This document shows, piece by piece, positions 1 through 8,030 of a DNA stretch of 64,000 nt. The DNA is from Prevotellamassilia timonensis (GTDB taxonomy: Bacteria > Bacteroidota > Bacteroidia > Bacteroidales > Bacteroidaceae). The notes under the pieces were generated by a model. The model was given only the letters and a program-made list of their open reading frames with translations, was not told the DNA's origin and searched no databases. Numbering within the stretch: the first letter of the stretch is position 1; each line of letters opens with the position of its first letter. The translations under genes and the position numbers were made by a program. The stretch lies in contig NZ_LT629845.1 of the NCBI RefSeq assembly GCF_900106785.1, forward strand, positions 708,052 through 772,051, in the 5' to 3' direction.

Positions 1-11
1 ATGAGAAGAAC

Positions 12-359
12 ATGGACGCAAGTCTTGAAACCCTTCGTCAGTTCCAAGAAGAGCGCGGCATGAGCGATGAACAGATAGATGCCGTGGCCGATGCCATGCT
101 CACCGTGGTGAAAGACGGCGTGATGGGCAAGTTCTCGCGCGAGACCTTGGAAATGTTCGTCAATGCCATCAACCACGACAGCGACGTGGCCAATGCCAGC
201 GAAGAGGGTCGTGTGGCAGGACGCAACGCCAAGATTGTGGAGGGGCTGCGCAAGCAGAACAAGGGCGACGGTACGTCACCACTGAACGGCAAGAACGGAA
301 ACGCTGGAAGCGGACAGAAATCGCAGAGCATCTTTGACCTCGCCAATGAAGCCATGTAG
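12..359 (+). CDS. Phage capsid-associated (scaffold-like) protein, possibly 5'-partial
   Basis: A 115-residue acidic, probably helical protein ending in a Gly/Asn/Lys-rich tail and a short C-terminal helix (SIFDLANEAM). I do not recognise a named family. Its place directly before the probable major capsid gene is where scaffold or capsid-assembly proteins lie in many tailed phages, so that role is inferred from context. The reading frame stays open upstream of the ATG to the window edge (codons for E-K-N precede M), so the real protein may start outside the window. Codon use is C/G-rich, unlike the host genes further right, and agrees with the phage genes that follow. Confidence 0.55.
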   Translation: MDASLETLRQFQEERGMSDEQIDAVADAMLTVVKDGVMGKFSRETLEMFVNAINHDSDVANASEEGRVAGRNAKIVEGLRKQNKGDGTSPLNGKNGNAGSGQKSQSIFDLANEAM

Positions 360-362
360 CCC

Positions 363-533
363 ATGAAAGGAGAAGTAGTCAAGTTTCCAGCCGATGGCAA
401 GCGGCGCCCCCCCCTCAAAGGCAGTGCAGGACTATATACCCAAGTGCCGGGCGGCATGGCAACAGTAAGCAATCTCGCGAGTGCGACAGGCGGTATAGCC
501 CCCGGCAAACTCGTACAGACCGATAACAAGTAA
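363..533 (+). CDS. Small ORF resembling the N-terminus of the capsid protein
   Basis: A 56-codon ORF that starts 3 bases after the previous stop and ends 29 bases before the capsid start. Its last 34 residues match the N-terminal part of the following capsid protein: shared QVPG, TVS, ATGG, then PG-x-LVQTD, 21 of 34 positions identical by eye. Blocks such as CAAGTGCCGGG and GTGCGACAGGCGG are identical in the DNA as well. It then stops, where the capsid protein continues. It could be a remnant of a tandem duplication of the capsid 5' end, or a translated small protein that mimics the capsid arm. It is too short for most gene finders. Confidence 0.5.
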   Translation: MKGEVVKFPADGKRRPPLKGSAGLYTQVPGGMATVSNLASATGGIAPGKLVQTDNK

Positions 534-562
534 CATTATTCACAAACTAAAAATTACAAGAC

Positions 563-2083
563 ATGGACGGAGAAACCGTACAAGTAGGTGGTACGACAAC
601 CACCACCCCTGCACCAGGCACAGCCGGCGTGCAGAGCCAAGTGCCGGGAGCTGCCACTACCGTCAGCGGTGTGGCAGGTGCGACAGGCGGAGTAGGTCCG
701 GGCAATCTCGTGCAGACAGACCTCGACCAAGAACTCTACAAGTTCAAGAGTGACGACACCCCGCTTATGCAGCTCATGCTGAAAGCGCGAAAGGTAAAGG
801 TGGGTTCCCCCGAGGTAGAGCACTACATGATTGACGAGCCACGTTCCAGCGTGACCACGACTACCAAGGTAACCGCAGGCGCAGGCAAAAATTTTGTGCT
901 TCCGCTTCCCGCAAGCGATGCAGAAATACCTCGTCCCTACGGCACGTTGCTTGTCAAGGGCGTTGACGGCTATGCCGAGGACGGCAAGACCAAGACCCCC
1001 GGCAAAGACCTCATGCTGTTCGTGACAGGCCAAGACCCTACGACAAGCAACCCAATCGTGAGAGCTGTGAACGGCCCGAAGGCCAACACTACCGACGAGA
1101 GCTGCACCACACCCGAAATTCCTGCAGGTTCCACGCTCATCGTACTCTCGAACGCCCTCTACGAAACGCAGAAGAAGGTAGATCCCGACCTCATTGTTCC
1201 GCAGGGAACCACCGTGTACCTGCAGAAGCGTGGCATGAACCAGATTGTGTCCGACTACTATGATGCGCAGAAGAAGAAAATTCCGTTTGGCAAGGCCGTC
1301 ATCGCCGAAGCCGCCATCACCAACTTCAAGGTGCGCGGCAACCGAACCCTCTATGCTGGACGCAAGGGCAAGATGACCGTGCAGACACCCGAGGTAGGTG
1401 CGCAGGTCATCTACTTTACGGAGGGTGTCCGCTACCAAGTGAAGAAAGAACTCCAGCATATGGGCAAGTGGACAGTGGAGGAAATCATCGCTTTGGCCAA
1501 GATGACATTCACGGGCGAGGACGTGCCCAAGAGTGTGATTGCCCTTTCAGGCAAGAACTTCTTGGAGAATATCCAGTGCATTGATTACTCGAAGCACCCC
1601 GAAATTCAGATTACCACCAAGACCAATCCCGTGGGCTGGGTAGTGACCAACTTCCACACTGTGTTCGGCGACATCGAGTTCAAGCACGACCCGACCCTCG
1701 ACCGCTTGAAGTGGAGCAACTCCGCGTTCATCGTGGCCCCCGACCGACTGGTGCACTACCAGTACTCTGCAGAACACTCGTCGAAAGACCGTGTGGAGGG
1801 CGAAGAGGCAACACGCGAGTCAATTCTTGTGTGGGACGCACTCGCACTCAAAGGCTCATGCCACATCTGGATTAACGGTGAGGGCGACAACGAGAACACC
1901 ACAGCCACACAAATTCACTTGTGGGACAGCGCAGAAGCCCCTGCCACACCAGTTGAGGGTGGTGTGTACTATCTGTTGCAGGACTGCCCCGGCATCAATG
2001 CAGAAGCCGTCAGCGGTCAGATGTGGCAGTATAAGAATACCGCATGGGCAGAGTATACAGGTGACGTAATGTCCACGGAGTAA
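563..2083 (+). CDS. Probable phage major capsid protein
   Basis: A 506-residue protein and the largest structural candidate apart from the fibre. It has a low-complexity Thr/Gly/Ala/Pro N-terminal arm (residues about 1-50), then a segment with charged turns (LDQELYKFKSDD, residues about 57-68) typical of capsid proteins of Bacteroidales prophages, and a C-terminal region of about 70 residues (from about 435) rich in short beta motifs that could be a surface decoration domain. No enzymatic motif is visible. Size, lack of membrane segments and position between a scaffold-like gene and connector-sized genes support the call, which is by context and general resemblance. A hairpin terminator follows. 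Terminase and portal genes would lie to the left, outside the window. Confidence 0.6.
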   Translation: MDGETVQVGGTTTTTPAPGTAGVQSQVPGAATTVSGVAGATGGVGPGNLVQTDLDQELYKFKSDDTPLMQLMLKARKVKVGSPEVEHYMIDEPRSSVTTTTKVTAGAGKNFVLPLPASDAEIPRPYGTLLVKGVDGYAEDGKTKTPGKDLMLFVTGQDPTTSNPIVRAVNGPKANTTDESCTTPEIPAGSTLIVLSNALYETQKKVDPDLIVPQGTTVYLQKRGMNQIVSDYYDAQKKKIPFGKAVIAEAAITNFKVRGNRTLYAGRKGKMTVQTPEVGAQVIYFTEGVRYQVKKELQHMGKWTVEEIIALAKMTFTGEDVPKSVIALSGKNFLENIQCIDYSKHPEIQITTKTNPVGWVVTNFHTVFGDIEFKHDPTLDRLKWSNSAFIVAPDRLVHYQYSAEHSSKDRVEGEEATRESILVWDALALKGSCHIWINGEGDNENTTATQIHLWDSAEAPATPVEGGVYYLLQDCPGINAEAVSGQMWQYKNTAWAEYTGDVMSTE

Positions 2084-2119
2084 CCCCGAAATTCAAACAA
2101 CCAATTCATCAATCAATAG

Positions 2120-2158
2120 AGGCGGATAGGTAGCAATGCCGTCCGCCTTTATTATTAT
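2120..2158 (+). terminator. Hairpin terminator after the capsid gene
   Basis: AGGCGGA (2120-2126) pairs with TCCGCCT (2142-2148) across a 15-base loop and is followed by TTATTATTAT. It lies between the capsid stop (2083) and the next start (2167), so it may lower expression of the downstream genes relative to the capsid. Confidence 0.65.
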
Positions 2159-2166
2159 AACATTCA

Positions 2167-2799
2167 ATGTCAATGAAAAAGAAGAAAATAACCTACGGAG
2201 TGTTCGGCATGATGGAGTACCAATCCATCATCAAAATAGGACGCGCCACGCTCAAAGTTTTGTTCACAGACGGTTCCATCACCTCGTTAGGCCAGAACCC
2301 GGCACACTACACCACCAGCGACTTCCTTGTGCAGCACGCCATCGAGAACAGCCGCGATTTCAAGCGCGGCCGCATCAGAGTGGTGAATGCCATAGAACTT
2401 GACGAGGAGGTCCGCATTGAGCGTAACCACACAGCAAGTGCACAGACGGCACGAGCCAAGGTTGCTGCCAGTCCTGCTGTAAAGGTGGAGAAAGCCGCTG
2501 ACAGCGCAGCCCCTGCTAAGGAAGAAGATACGGTTGTGGAAGATGTGGCGGGAAGCATGGAGGCCGTAACAGGAACAGCTCCCGATGCAACAGAGGCAAC
2601 TACAGAAGCCACAGGAGAGGCTGAGGACAAAGCAGCCGAAGGAGCTGCAACCCCTACCGAGGTGGAGTTTTGCACGAACCAAGAAGCCAAGGACTACCTT
2701 GCTAACACGTTTGGCGTGAAAGGTGCGCTCAAGACGCGAGCCGAGATTATTGCTGCGGGTGAGACCTACGGCGTGAAGATATCTTTTGTGAAAGACTAA
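2167..2799 (+). CDS. Phage protein with Ala/Glu-rich linker, function unknown
   Basis: A 210-residue protein in three parts: an N-terminal globular segment (residues about 1-85, with GRATLKVLFTDGSITS and a patch of basic residues), a long low-complexity linker rich in Ala, Glu, Thr and Pro (about 90-165), and a small C-terminal segment (about 168-210, NQEAKDYLANTFGV...) that looks like a compact helical domain of SAP/HeH type. I cannot assign a specific role. Its size and position after the capsid gene fit a head-completion or connector protein. A second in-frame ATG lies 6 bases downstream of the start used here. Confidence 0.5.
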   Translation: MSMKKKKITYGVFGMMEYQSIIKIGRATLKVLFTDGSITSLGQNPAHYTTSDFLVQHAIENSRDFKRGRIRVVNAIELDEEVRIERNHTASAQTARAKVAASPAVKVEKAADSAAPAKEEDTVVEDVAGSMEAVTGTAPDATEATTEATGEAEDKAAEGAATPTEVEFCTNQEAKDYLANTFGVKGALKTRAEIIAAGETYGVKISFVKD

Positions 2800-2812
2800 C
2801 GACGCAGACGAC

Positions 2813-3448
2813 ATGGTGTACAAAATCGAAATTGTGGAGCGAGACGTGCGTATAGCCATTGACGAGAACAAGACCGGCGAGCAGCTCATCAGCGATGAGG
2901 ACGTAGACACCCTGTCGTTGAATGACATCATTCGCTCAAAGATAGTGGAAGCCGTGAGGCGTGTAGAGTCGTCCGCTCCCGTTCGCTACTTGGAAGAGGG
3001 TCACGTGTTTGGCGATGCCATCTACTGGGAGCGTAACGGCAGCGGTTGGACTCTGCTGCCCGATGATTTCATGCGTCTTGTAGCCTTTCGCATGAGCGAC
3101 TGGGAACGTACCTGCTATATGGCTATATCTGCTGATGACCCATTGTATGATCTTCAATCTTCCAGATACAAGGGTATCCGCGGCAATGTTCAGAAGCCTG
3201 TATGTGCCATAGTGAACCGTGCAGAGGGCAAGGCGTTGGAGTTCTATTCGTGCAACAGCGAAGACGCATATGTCAAGCGCGCCTCTTACATACCTTATCC
3301 GGAGATAGACGAATACGATGGCATAGACATCTCGGAGCGTTGTTATACCGCCGTGGTCTACATGACCGCAGCATTAGTATTAACCGCCTATGGTGCAAGC
3401 GAGCAGGCAGCTGCAATGAACACCTTGGCAAAAAGCATTTTTGAATAA
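2813..3448 (+). CDS. Phage structural protein, possible head-tail connector
   Basis: A 211-residue soluble acidic protein with no recognised domain. It starts 13 bases after the preceding stop, and its stop overlaps the next start (TAATG), so it is co-translated with the fibre N-terminal gene. The pattern of an N-terminal helix, a central aromatic-rich region (YWERNGSGWTLLPDDFMRL) and a C-terminal helix rich in Ala resembles small connector or neck proteins, but this is only a guess from size and position. Confidence 0.45.
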   Translation: MVYKIEIVERDVRIAIDENKTGEQLISDEDVDTLSLNDIIRSKIVEAVRRVESSAPVRYLEEGHVFGDAIYWERNGSGWTLLPDDFMRLVAFRMSDWERTCYMAISADDPLYDLQSSRYKGIRGNVQKPVCAIVNRAEGKALEFYSCNSEDAYVKRASYIPYPEIDEYDGIDISERCYTAVVYMTAALVLTAYGASEQAAAMNTLAKSIFE

Positions 3449-3789
3449 TGAGTTCAATACCGACGAAACAGATAGACGGCGATGTAGCCATCGGCAGGGA
3501 CGCTAATGTAGGCGGCAATGCCACTGTGCGCGGCTCGTTGAAGGTTGGCCACAACCTGACCGTTGAGGGCTGGCTCGATGCCAAGAACATAAAAGGTCCG
3601 AACAAAGGCCTGTTCAAGACGGCGGCACAGCTACGCGAGGCATACCCCAATCCGCATGATGGGTGGTGGGCATTGGTGACCATAGAAGGCAGTGTGGCGT
3701 CAGATCATCTTGGGCAGCTTTATGTGGCTGACGGTGGTGCGTGGGTGGCTCAGGTTGACAGCAAAGGTAATCCGCTGCTGAGGGGGTAA
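3448..3789 (+). CDS. Tail fibre, N-terminal part (frame-broken)
   Basis: 113 residues. Residues about 8-45 form a repeated short-strand pattern (GDVAIGRDANVGGNATVRG) that reads as a beta-helical or trimeric fibre stem; it is followed by VEGWLDAKNIKGPNKGLF and by PHDGWWALVTIEG and LYVADGGAWVAQ. Tail proteins of Bacteroidales prophages commonly have this arrangement and then run on as a single long fibre. Here the frame stops at TAA (3787-3789), straight after a GGGGG run. The neighbouring frame opens at 3782 and continues smoothly (GNPVVDSTKYIDALRVD...) into the 1087-residue fibre. I read the two ORFs as one gene of about 1,210 residues interrupted by a single-base difference. Confidence 0.7.
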   Translation: MSSIPTKQIDGDVAIGRDANVGGNATVRGSLKVGHNLTVEGWLDAKNIKGPNKGLFKTAAQLREAYPNPHDGWWALVTIEGSVASDHLGQLYVADGGAWVAQVDSKGNPLLRG

Positions 3790-3823
3790 CCCGGTAGTTG
3801 ACAGTACGAAGTATATTGACGCC

Positions 3824-6800
3824 TTGAGAGTTGATGTAAGCAAGAACAAGGAAGATATACGCAGTCTTGGCTCTACTCAGGGCACGCAAGGCAACAGTAT
3901 CAACACACTCAACACCCAAATGGGTACGGCCCAGAGCGACATCAGCACTCTGAAGAAGACAGTCAGCGACAACAAGACCGAACTTGCTGGCAGCATCAGC
4001 GGTGTGCAGAAAGACCTCACATCGTTCAAGAACACTAAAGGACAGCCCAACGGGCTTGCACCTTTGGACGAACAGAACCAGGTACCTTCGCAGTATCTAC
4101 CCGACTATGTGGACGATGTGTTGGAATTTGGCGGCATGGTAAGTGGTGTTACGGTGCAATCAAATTCGCTCGAAAACTCCTCGACAGACAAGGACTGCAG
4201 TGTGGTGTACAACAAGAGCACAGAATGTTTTGTGATAGCCTGCACCACGACCACCGATGCAGCCTGGGGTGTGAAGCAAGTGACCTACTACAACAACTGG
4301 ATAGACGGTGACCTTTACGGCAAGGGCACTCTGAAAGGCCGTGTGCCCCGCAGCGGCAAGGTATTCATAGACGTGAGCACGAATAAGACCTACCGTTGGG
4401 GTAATGGCACACTTGTCGCAATTGGTGGCTCCACAGCCCAAAATGGCGTTCAAGGCACAAGTGAGGACTATGTGTACTCATCGGCATCAGATGAAACTCG
4501 CACGGTATTGAGCGGCAAGATGTGGACTTACACGCATACAGATGGTAATTTGTTTTTGCGGTTCAAGAAGTGGGGAGCTAATAATGACACTGCCCAGCAG
4601 GACTATTGCCAAGTGATGCTAATGGGTTGTGTATCGAATGATAAATGGGGACTAATGAACCCTTACGTGTATGCACGATTGAATAATCATACTTTGGCAG
4701 AAGGACAGAGTACGTTGGACGCAGTCAAAGTGAACTACACACGTTTTGACGATAGTGGCAACAAAGTGCTTACGCTCACGAAAGCAACTTCGGCCAAGGC
4801 AGGTGTGATGACGGCCTCCGACAAGACACTGCTCAGCGGCCTGGGCAAACACCTGCACCCCGACCCCGACAACCTCACCACTCTCAAGGCCCTTAACACC
4901 GCCCTCGACGCTATGGGCCCCGACACCGCACAGGGCACACACCACCTCAGCTGCTGGGGCATACCCCTGGCCGTCACCCTGGCCGTGCTCAACGTGGGCG
5001 ACAAGGTGCTCATGCAGACCATCACCGGCTCCATCATCACTACAGCCGAAGCCACGGCCCTTGCCACCATCAACGCCCCCGGGCACTACACCACCCTCGT
5101 GCGCTATTATCAGGAGGGCAAATGGGGTACATGGGCTTCTATTGGCGACAGCATATCGGCAAGTATCAATGTTTCGCAACTTGACACCTATTTTATGAAA
5201 GAAGATGGCAAAGGCGGTGTTGTAGTAGACATGGTAAAGTGCAAAAATGCTAAACCCATTTACGTTGTGGTGGACGATGAAGGCAATCGTGTGGGCTTGC
5301 TGTTTACGCATAGTGACACCATGAAACATTGTCTTGTGCTGAACTTGTTAACGCACATAACGCTCGGGGACGATGGTTCACTAATTACGAGTGAACATAA
5401 GCACACATACGATTACCCCAAGTTCTATCGCAAGAACCTTGGTTTTAAGTTCTTTTCAAATGCAGGTGAGAGCGACCCAAGCTATTTTGAAAAGTTGCAG
5501 GCAAGCAAATGGTATTGCCCACTTGATGAACAGTTTAAGAGAATGGTGCCAACGCTGCAAGGTGGTGCTGCAGGCGATGGGAAAAAATACATTTACTCGC
5601 AAGGTGGTAGCGATAACACTCGCACGGTGTTGAGCAGCAAGATGTGGATATACAAGCACAGCGATTTCAATCTGTTTCTGCGATTCAAGCATTGGGGCGC
5701 GAACAATGACAAGGCAGAGGAGAATTACAGCCAGGTGCAGCTGCCAAACGCATGGACGGGAAGTAATGGCCTAATGCGTCGCGACATATACGCACGCCTT
5801 GACGCATTTGAACTGCGCGAGCAAAATTCCACGGCCACAGAGGTAAGGATTGTAACCCCGATTTTTACCACAGGCGGCACGAGAGAGCTAAGTATATCAC
5901 AAGCCACTTCGGCCAAGGCAGGTGTGATGACAGCTACCGACAAGAGTAAATTAGATAGCTTAGGTAATATTTCTGCCGAAGGTGCCCGCGCTGCAAAAAA
6001 CTTGTACGAAGCCACCGGAGGCACAATACTATTTGGCCCCAATAATATTTTCGATACAAATAACAGCACATTAGGTGGCGCTGTTGATAAGACTGTATAC
6101 GACAGTTCTACTCCAACAGAATACACAAAAGGAAGTCCTTTTGAAGTATTTTGCACGCAAGGCATAAAGTCTGATGTAGACAGCAAGAAGTATATGATAT
6201 GGTTCGGGTTGCGTAAAAGTGCGACCAACATAGAGCGATATGATTGTCAGCAAGTTATAGGGCAAACCGAGGCACAGCTTTACGCGTATGGAACTCACGT
6301 AGCGTTCCGTCTGAATGATGGAAAAGTGTATGCCCCTAATAAAGACAGTGCTGGGTTGTCTATAGGTACGGCTACAAAATATATAGTGTCGCGAGAATGT
6401 GTTATACCTTCGTATAGTGATTTGCATGATGCTGCAACAAGTGAAAAAGCCGGGTTGATGTCTGCTGCTGATAAAGCGCAGCTCGATGTGATTGCGGCTT
6501 CGATGGATTCCTTTGGCAACAGTATTACGGAACAGGCTAAGCGTATATATGATTTGGAACAGTGTAAGCCTTTGGCTACGAAGAGTAGAAATGGCTTCAT
6601 GAGTTCTGAAGACAAGACTCAGCTACAGGGTGCGTTTGCTGATTTCAATGCCCGACGACAGGCAAATGACGTGGAAGGCTATGTTGGCAAGAGTAATGTA
6701 ATTAGTGTTCCTGGAGATGTTAGGAATACACAAATTGCTGCTGATATTTATCGGAATGCTGAAGAACGTGATTATACCCCAGGTGCTTCTTTTGGCGTGT

Positions 6801-7087
6801 ATATTTCGGTCGGGTACGATGAAAACAATCCAAACAAACAATGTGTTTGGTTTGGCTTACCCATCGAAGCAACCAAGTTTGTGCGATATCGTCTTGATTA
6901 TTGGTTGCATGGTACTGCTGACACTCTTGTCGGCAAGTACTTATGCGACACCAACGATAAATACTATGCGGTTCGCGAAGGAGCTGTTGGTGAATATATA
7001 TCCGAGGCCTCAGATGATACTCCTTGCATCATGACCATTGCTGATAAGCGTCTTCTTAATCAAATAAAACAGAAGTTGGGGTTATAA
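3824..7087 (+). CDS. Phage tail fibre / receptor-binding protein, C-terminal part
   Basis: 1087 residues from a TTG; the frame is open from 3782, so this TTG is probably not a true start and the gene is likely the continuation of the 3448 ORF. It begins with a coiled-coil stem (KNKEDIRSLGS to about residue 70), then APLDEQNQVPSQYLPDYVDDV, a common fibre hinge. A motif of the type ATSAKAGVMTASDK recurs four times (about residues 320, 700, 870 and 920, the last as SRNGFMSSEDK). Two copies of a module of about 120 residues (TRTVLSGKMW...LFLRFKKWGANND) sit at about 220-340 and 590-715. A C-terminal pair of modules each carries a WFGL motif. These features mark a receptor-binding fibre built from shuffled domains. 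Part of the gene (about 4800-5110) is much richer in G+C. Confidence 0.7.
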   Translation: MRVDVSKNKEDIRSLGSTQGTQGNSINTLNTQMGTAQSDISTLKKTVSDNKTELAGSISGVQKDLTSFKNTKGQPNGLAPLDEQNQVPSQYLPDYVDDVLEFGGMVSGVTVQSNSLENSSTDKDCSVVYNKSTECFVIACTTTTDAAWGVKQVTYYNNWIDGDLYGKGTLKGRVPRSGKVFIDVSTNKTYRWGNGTLVAIGGSTAQNGVQGTSEDYVYSSASDETRTVLSGKMWTYTHTDGNLFLRFKKWGANNDTAQQDYCQVMLMGCVSNDKWGLMNPYVYARLNNHTLAEGQSTLDAVKVNYTRFDDSGNKVLTLTKATSAKAGVMTASDKTLLSGLGKHLHPDPDNLTTLKALNTALDAMGPDTAQGTHHLSCWGIPLAVTLAVLNVGDKVLMQTITGSIITTAEATALATINAPGHYTTLVRYYQEGKWGTWASIGDSISASINVSQLDTYFMKEDGKGGVVVDMVKCKNAKPIYVVVDDEGNRVGLLFTHSDTMKHCLVLNLLTHITLGDDGSLITSEHKHTYDYPKFYRKNLGFKFFSNAGESDPSYFEKLQASKWYCPLDEQFKRMVPTLQGGAAGDGKKYIYSQGGSDNTRTVLSSKMWIYKHSDFNLFLRFKHWGANNDKAEENYSQVQLPNAWTGSNGLMRRDIYARLDAFELREQNSTATEVRIVTPIFTTGGTRELSISQATSAKAGVMTATDKSKLDSLGNISAEGARAAKNLYEATGGTILFGPNNIFDTNNSTLGGAVDKTVYDSSTPTEYTKGSPFEVFCTQGIKSDVDSKKYMIWFGLRKSATNIERYDCQQVIGQTEAQLYAYGTHVAFRLNDGKVYAPNKDSAGLSIGTATKYIVSRECVIPSYSDLHDAATSEKAGLMSAADKAQLDVIAASMDSFGNSITEQAKRIYDLEQCKPLATKSRNGFMSSEDKTQLQGAFADFNARRQANDVEGYVGKSNVISVPGDVRNTQIAADIYRNAEERDYTPGASFGVYISVGYDENNPNKQCVWFGLPIEATKFVRYRLDYWLHGTADTLVGKYLCDTNDKYYAVREGAVGEYISEASDDTPCIMTIADKRLLNQIKQKLGL

Positions 7088-7105
7088 GTAGGTGTTAAAA
7101 CGAGT

Positions 7106-7147
7106 AGAACGGGGTTCGGATAGTGTCCGGACTCCGTTCTTGCATTT
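7106..7147 (+). terminator. Hairpin terminator after the tail fibre
   Basis: AGAACGGGGTTCGGAT (7106-7121) pairs, with G-U pairs, to GTCCGGACTCCGTTCT (7125-7140); a weakly T-rich TTGCATTTTA follows. It ends the phage transcript. Confidence 0.65.
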
Positions 7148-7230
7148 TATGAATACCGGTGTAATCCGGTCGGAAATATATTGGGGTGGGGGAGTACTCC
7201 CTGGTAGTACGTTCCGTTTTTTCTTGCTCC

Positions 7231-7317
7231 TGACTTCCTCACTTTTTGTGCCATTGTGAATGACGCATGTCGAAAAACAATGAGATATGTCATTTGATTG
7301 GGTGACGCATTGACTTA
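7231..7317. repeat. 80-bp imperfect direct repeat, copy 1
   Basis: The segment starting GACTTCCTCACTTTTTGTGC and running through CATTTGATTGGGTGACGCAT recurs with scattered differences at about 8031-8117 in the same orientation. A shorter relative (GTCCTTTGATTTGGGCGACG) is at about 52150-52185. The two full copies bracket the palindrome-rich region. Confidence 0.75.
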
Positions 7318-7349
7318 GTTTGCAGTGACGACTATGGTGAATTTAGTTT

Positions 7350-7570
7350 GTAGCTATCCGCTAATGCGGGAGACTTGTGTTAGCCGCTTACCGCGGGGAC
7401 ATAAGCACATAGGTTTACATAAGAAACACATAAGGCTGCTGCGCGGCTGACGGCCACGGACTAACGTCCGGGTGGCCTCAAGAGACATAAGGGCTGACGC
7501 CGTGGGGTGGCTTGGTAGCCGCTAACGCGGGAGACATAAGAACATAAGGGCATAAGAACATAAGATATGA
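7350..7570. repeat. Composite palindrome/octamer repeat block, copy 1
   Basis: Between 7350 and 7570 there is a series of short hairpins and tandem octamers. Hairpins: CCGCTTACCGCGG (near 7385), GCTGCGCGGC (7437-7447), GGCCACGGAC/GTCC..GTGGCC (7451-7476) and CCGCTAACGCGG (near 7519). They are separated by TCAAGAGACATAAGGGCTG and by an 8-bp tandem of type CATAAGRR (four units at about 7536-7567). The same modules in the same order recur at about 7575-7765 and 54330-54500. No ORF with coding character is seen. The element may be a structured RNA or a DNA recombination or protein-binding site. Confidence 0.75.
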
Positions 7571-7574
7571 CGTT

Positions 7575-7765
7575 TGTGTTAGCCGCTTAGCGCGGAAAAC
7601 ATAAGCAACATAAGTTTACATCATAATAAACACACAAGGCCGCTGCGCGGCTGACGGCCACGGACTATCGTCCGGGTGGCCTCAAGAGACATAAGGGCTA
7701 CGCCGTAGCGTTATTTATCAGCCGCTAACGCGGATGACATAAGAACATAAGGACATAAGAACAAA
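7575..7765. repeat. Composite palindrome/octamer repeat block, copy 2
   Basis: Second copy of the block at 7350-7570: CCGCTTAGCGCGG, CATAAG units, GCCGCTGCGCGGC, GGCCACGGACTATCGTCCGG, CTCAAGAGACATAAGGGCT, ACGCCGTAGCG, CCGCTAACGCGG (7721-7733) and a CATAAGRR tandem (about 7737-7765). The loop of the GGCCAC hairpin differs (TATC instead of TAAC) while the stem is unchanged. Confidence 0.75.
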
Positions 7766-7991
7766 AGTATTTCAAGACATACGGGCATGGACTTGCGTCC
7801 ATGTGCCCTTAAGAACATAAGGGCTGACGCCGTAGCGTTTAATGCTATAGTTTCTTTGTTTATGACGCTCAATGTCGTAACGGCGTAGCTCTTATGTTCT
7901 TGAGGGCACATGGACGCAAGTCCATGCCCGTATGTCTTGAAACTCTTTTGTTCTTATGTACTTATGTCCTTTTGTTTCCGCGTTAGCGGTA
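7720..7991. repeat. Long inverted repeat (arms about 110 bp)
   Basis: Left arm about 7720-7833 and right arm about 7880-7991 are reverse complements with few mismatches. Both run from CCGCTAACGCGG through the CATAAG octamers, TTTCAAGACATACGGGCATG and a palindrome around ATGGACTTGCGTCCAT, to ACGCCGT. The spacer is about 46 bases. It would form a long cruciform or RNA hairpin. Two short ORFs overlapping it are products of the symmetry and are not annotated. Confidence 0.85.
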
Positions 7992-8030
7992 AATCTCATA
8001 ACTCACAAACAATGACACACCACAATATCC

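Noticed and set aside
38..529. Minus-strand ORF across the phage start
   Set aside because: It runs opposite to the capsid gene group and mirrors GC-rich codons; no motif or start context.
7083..7096. TATAAGTAGGTGTT identical to the end of the element at 49249
   Set aside because: Only 14 bases match, no inverted partner nearby; taken as chance or a tiny remnant.
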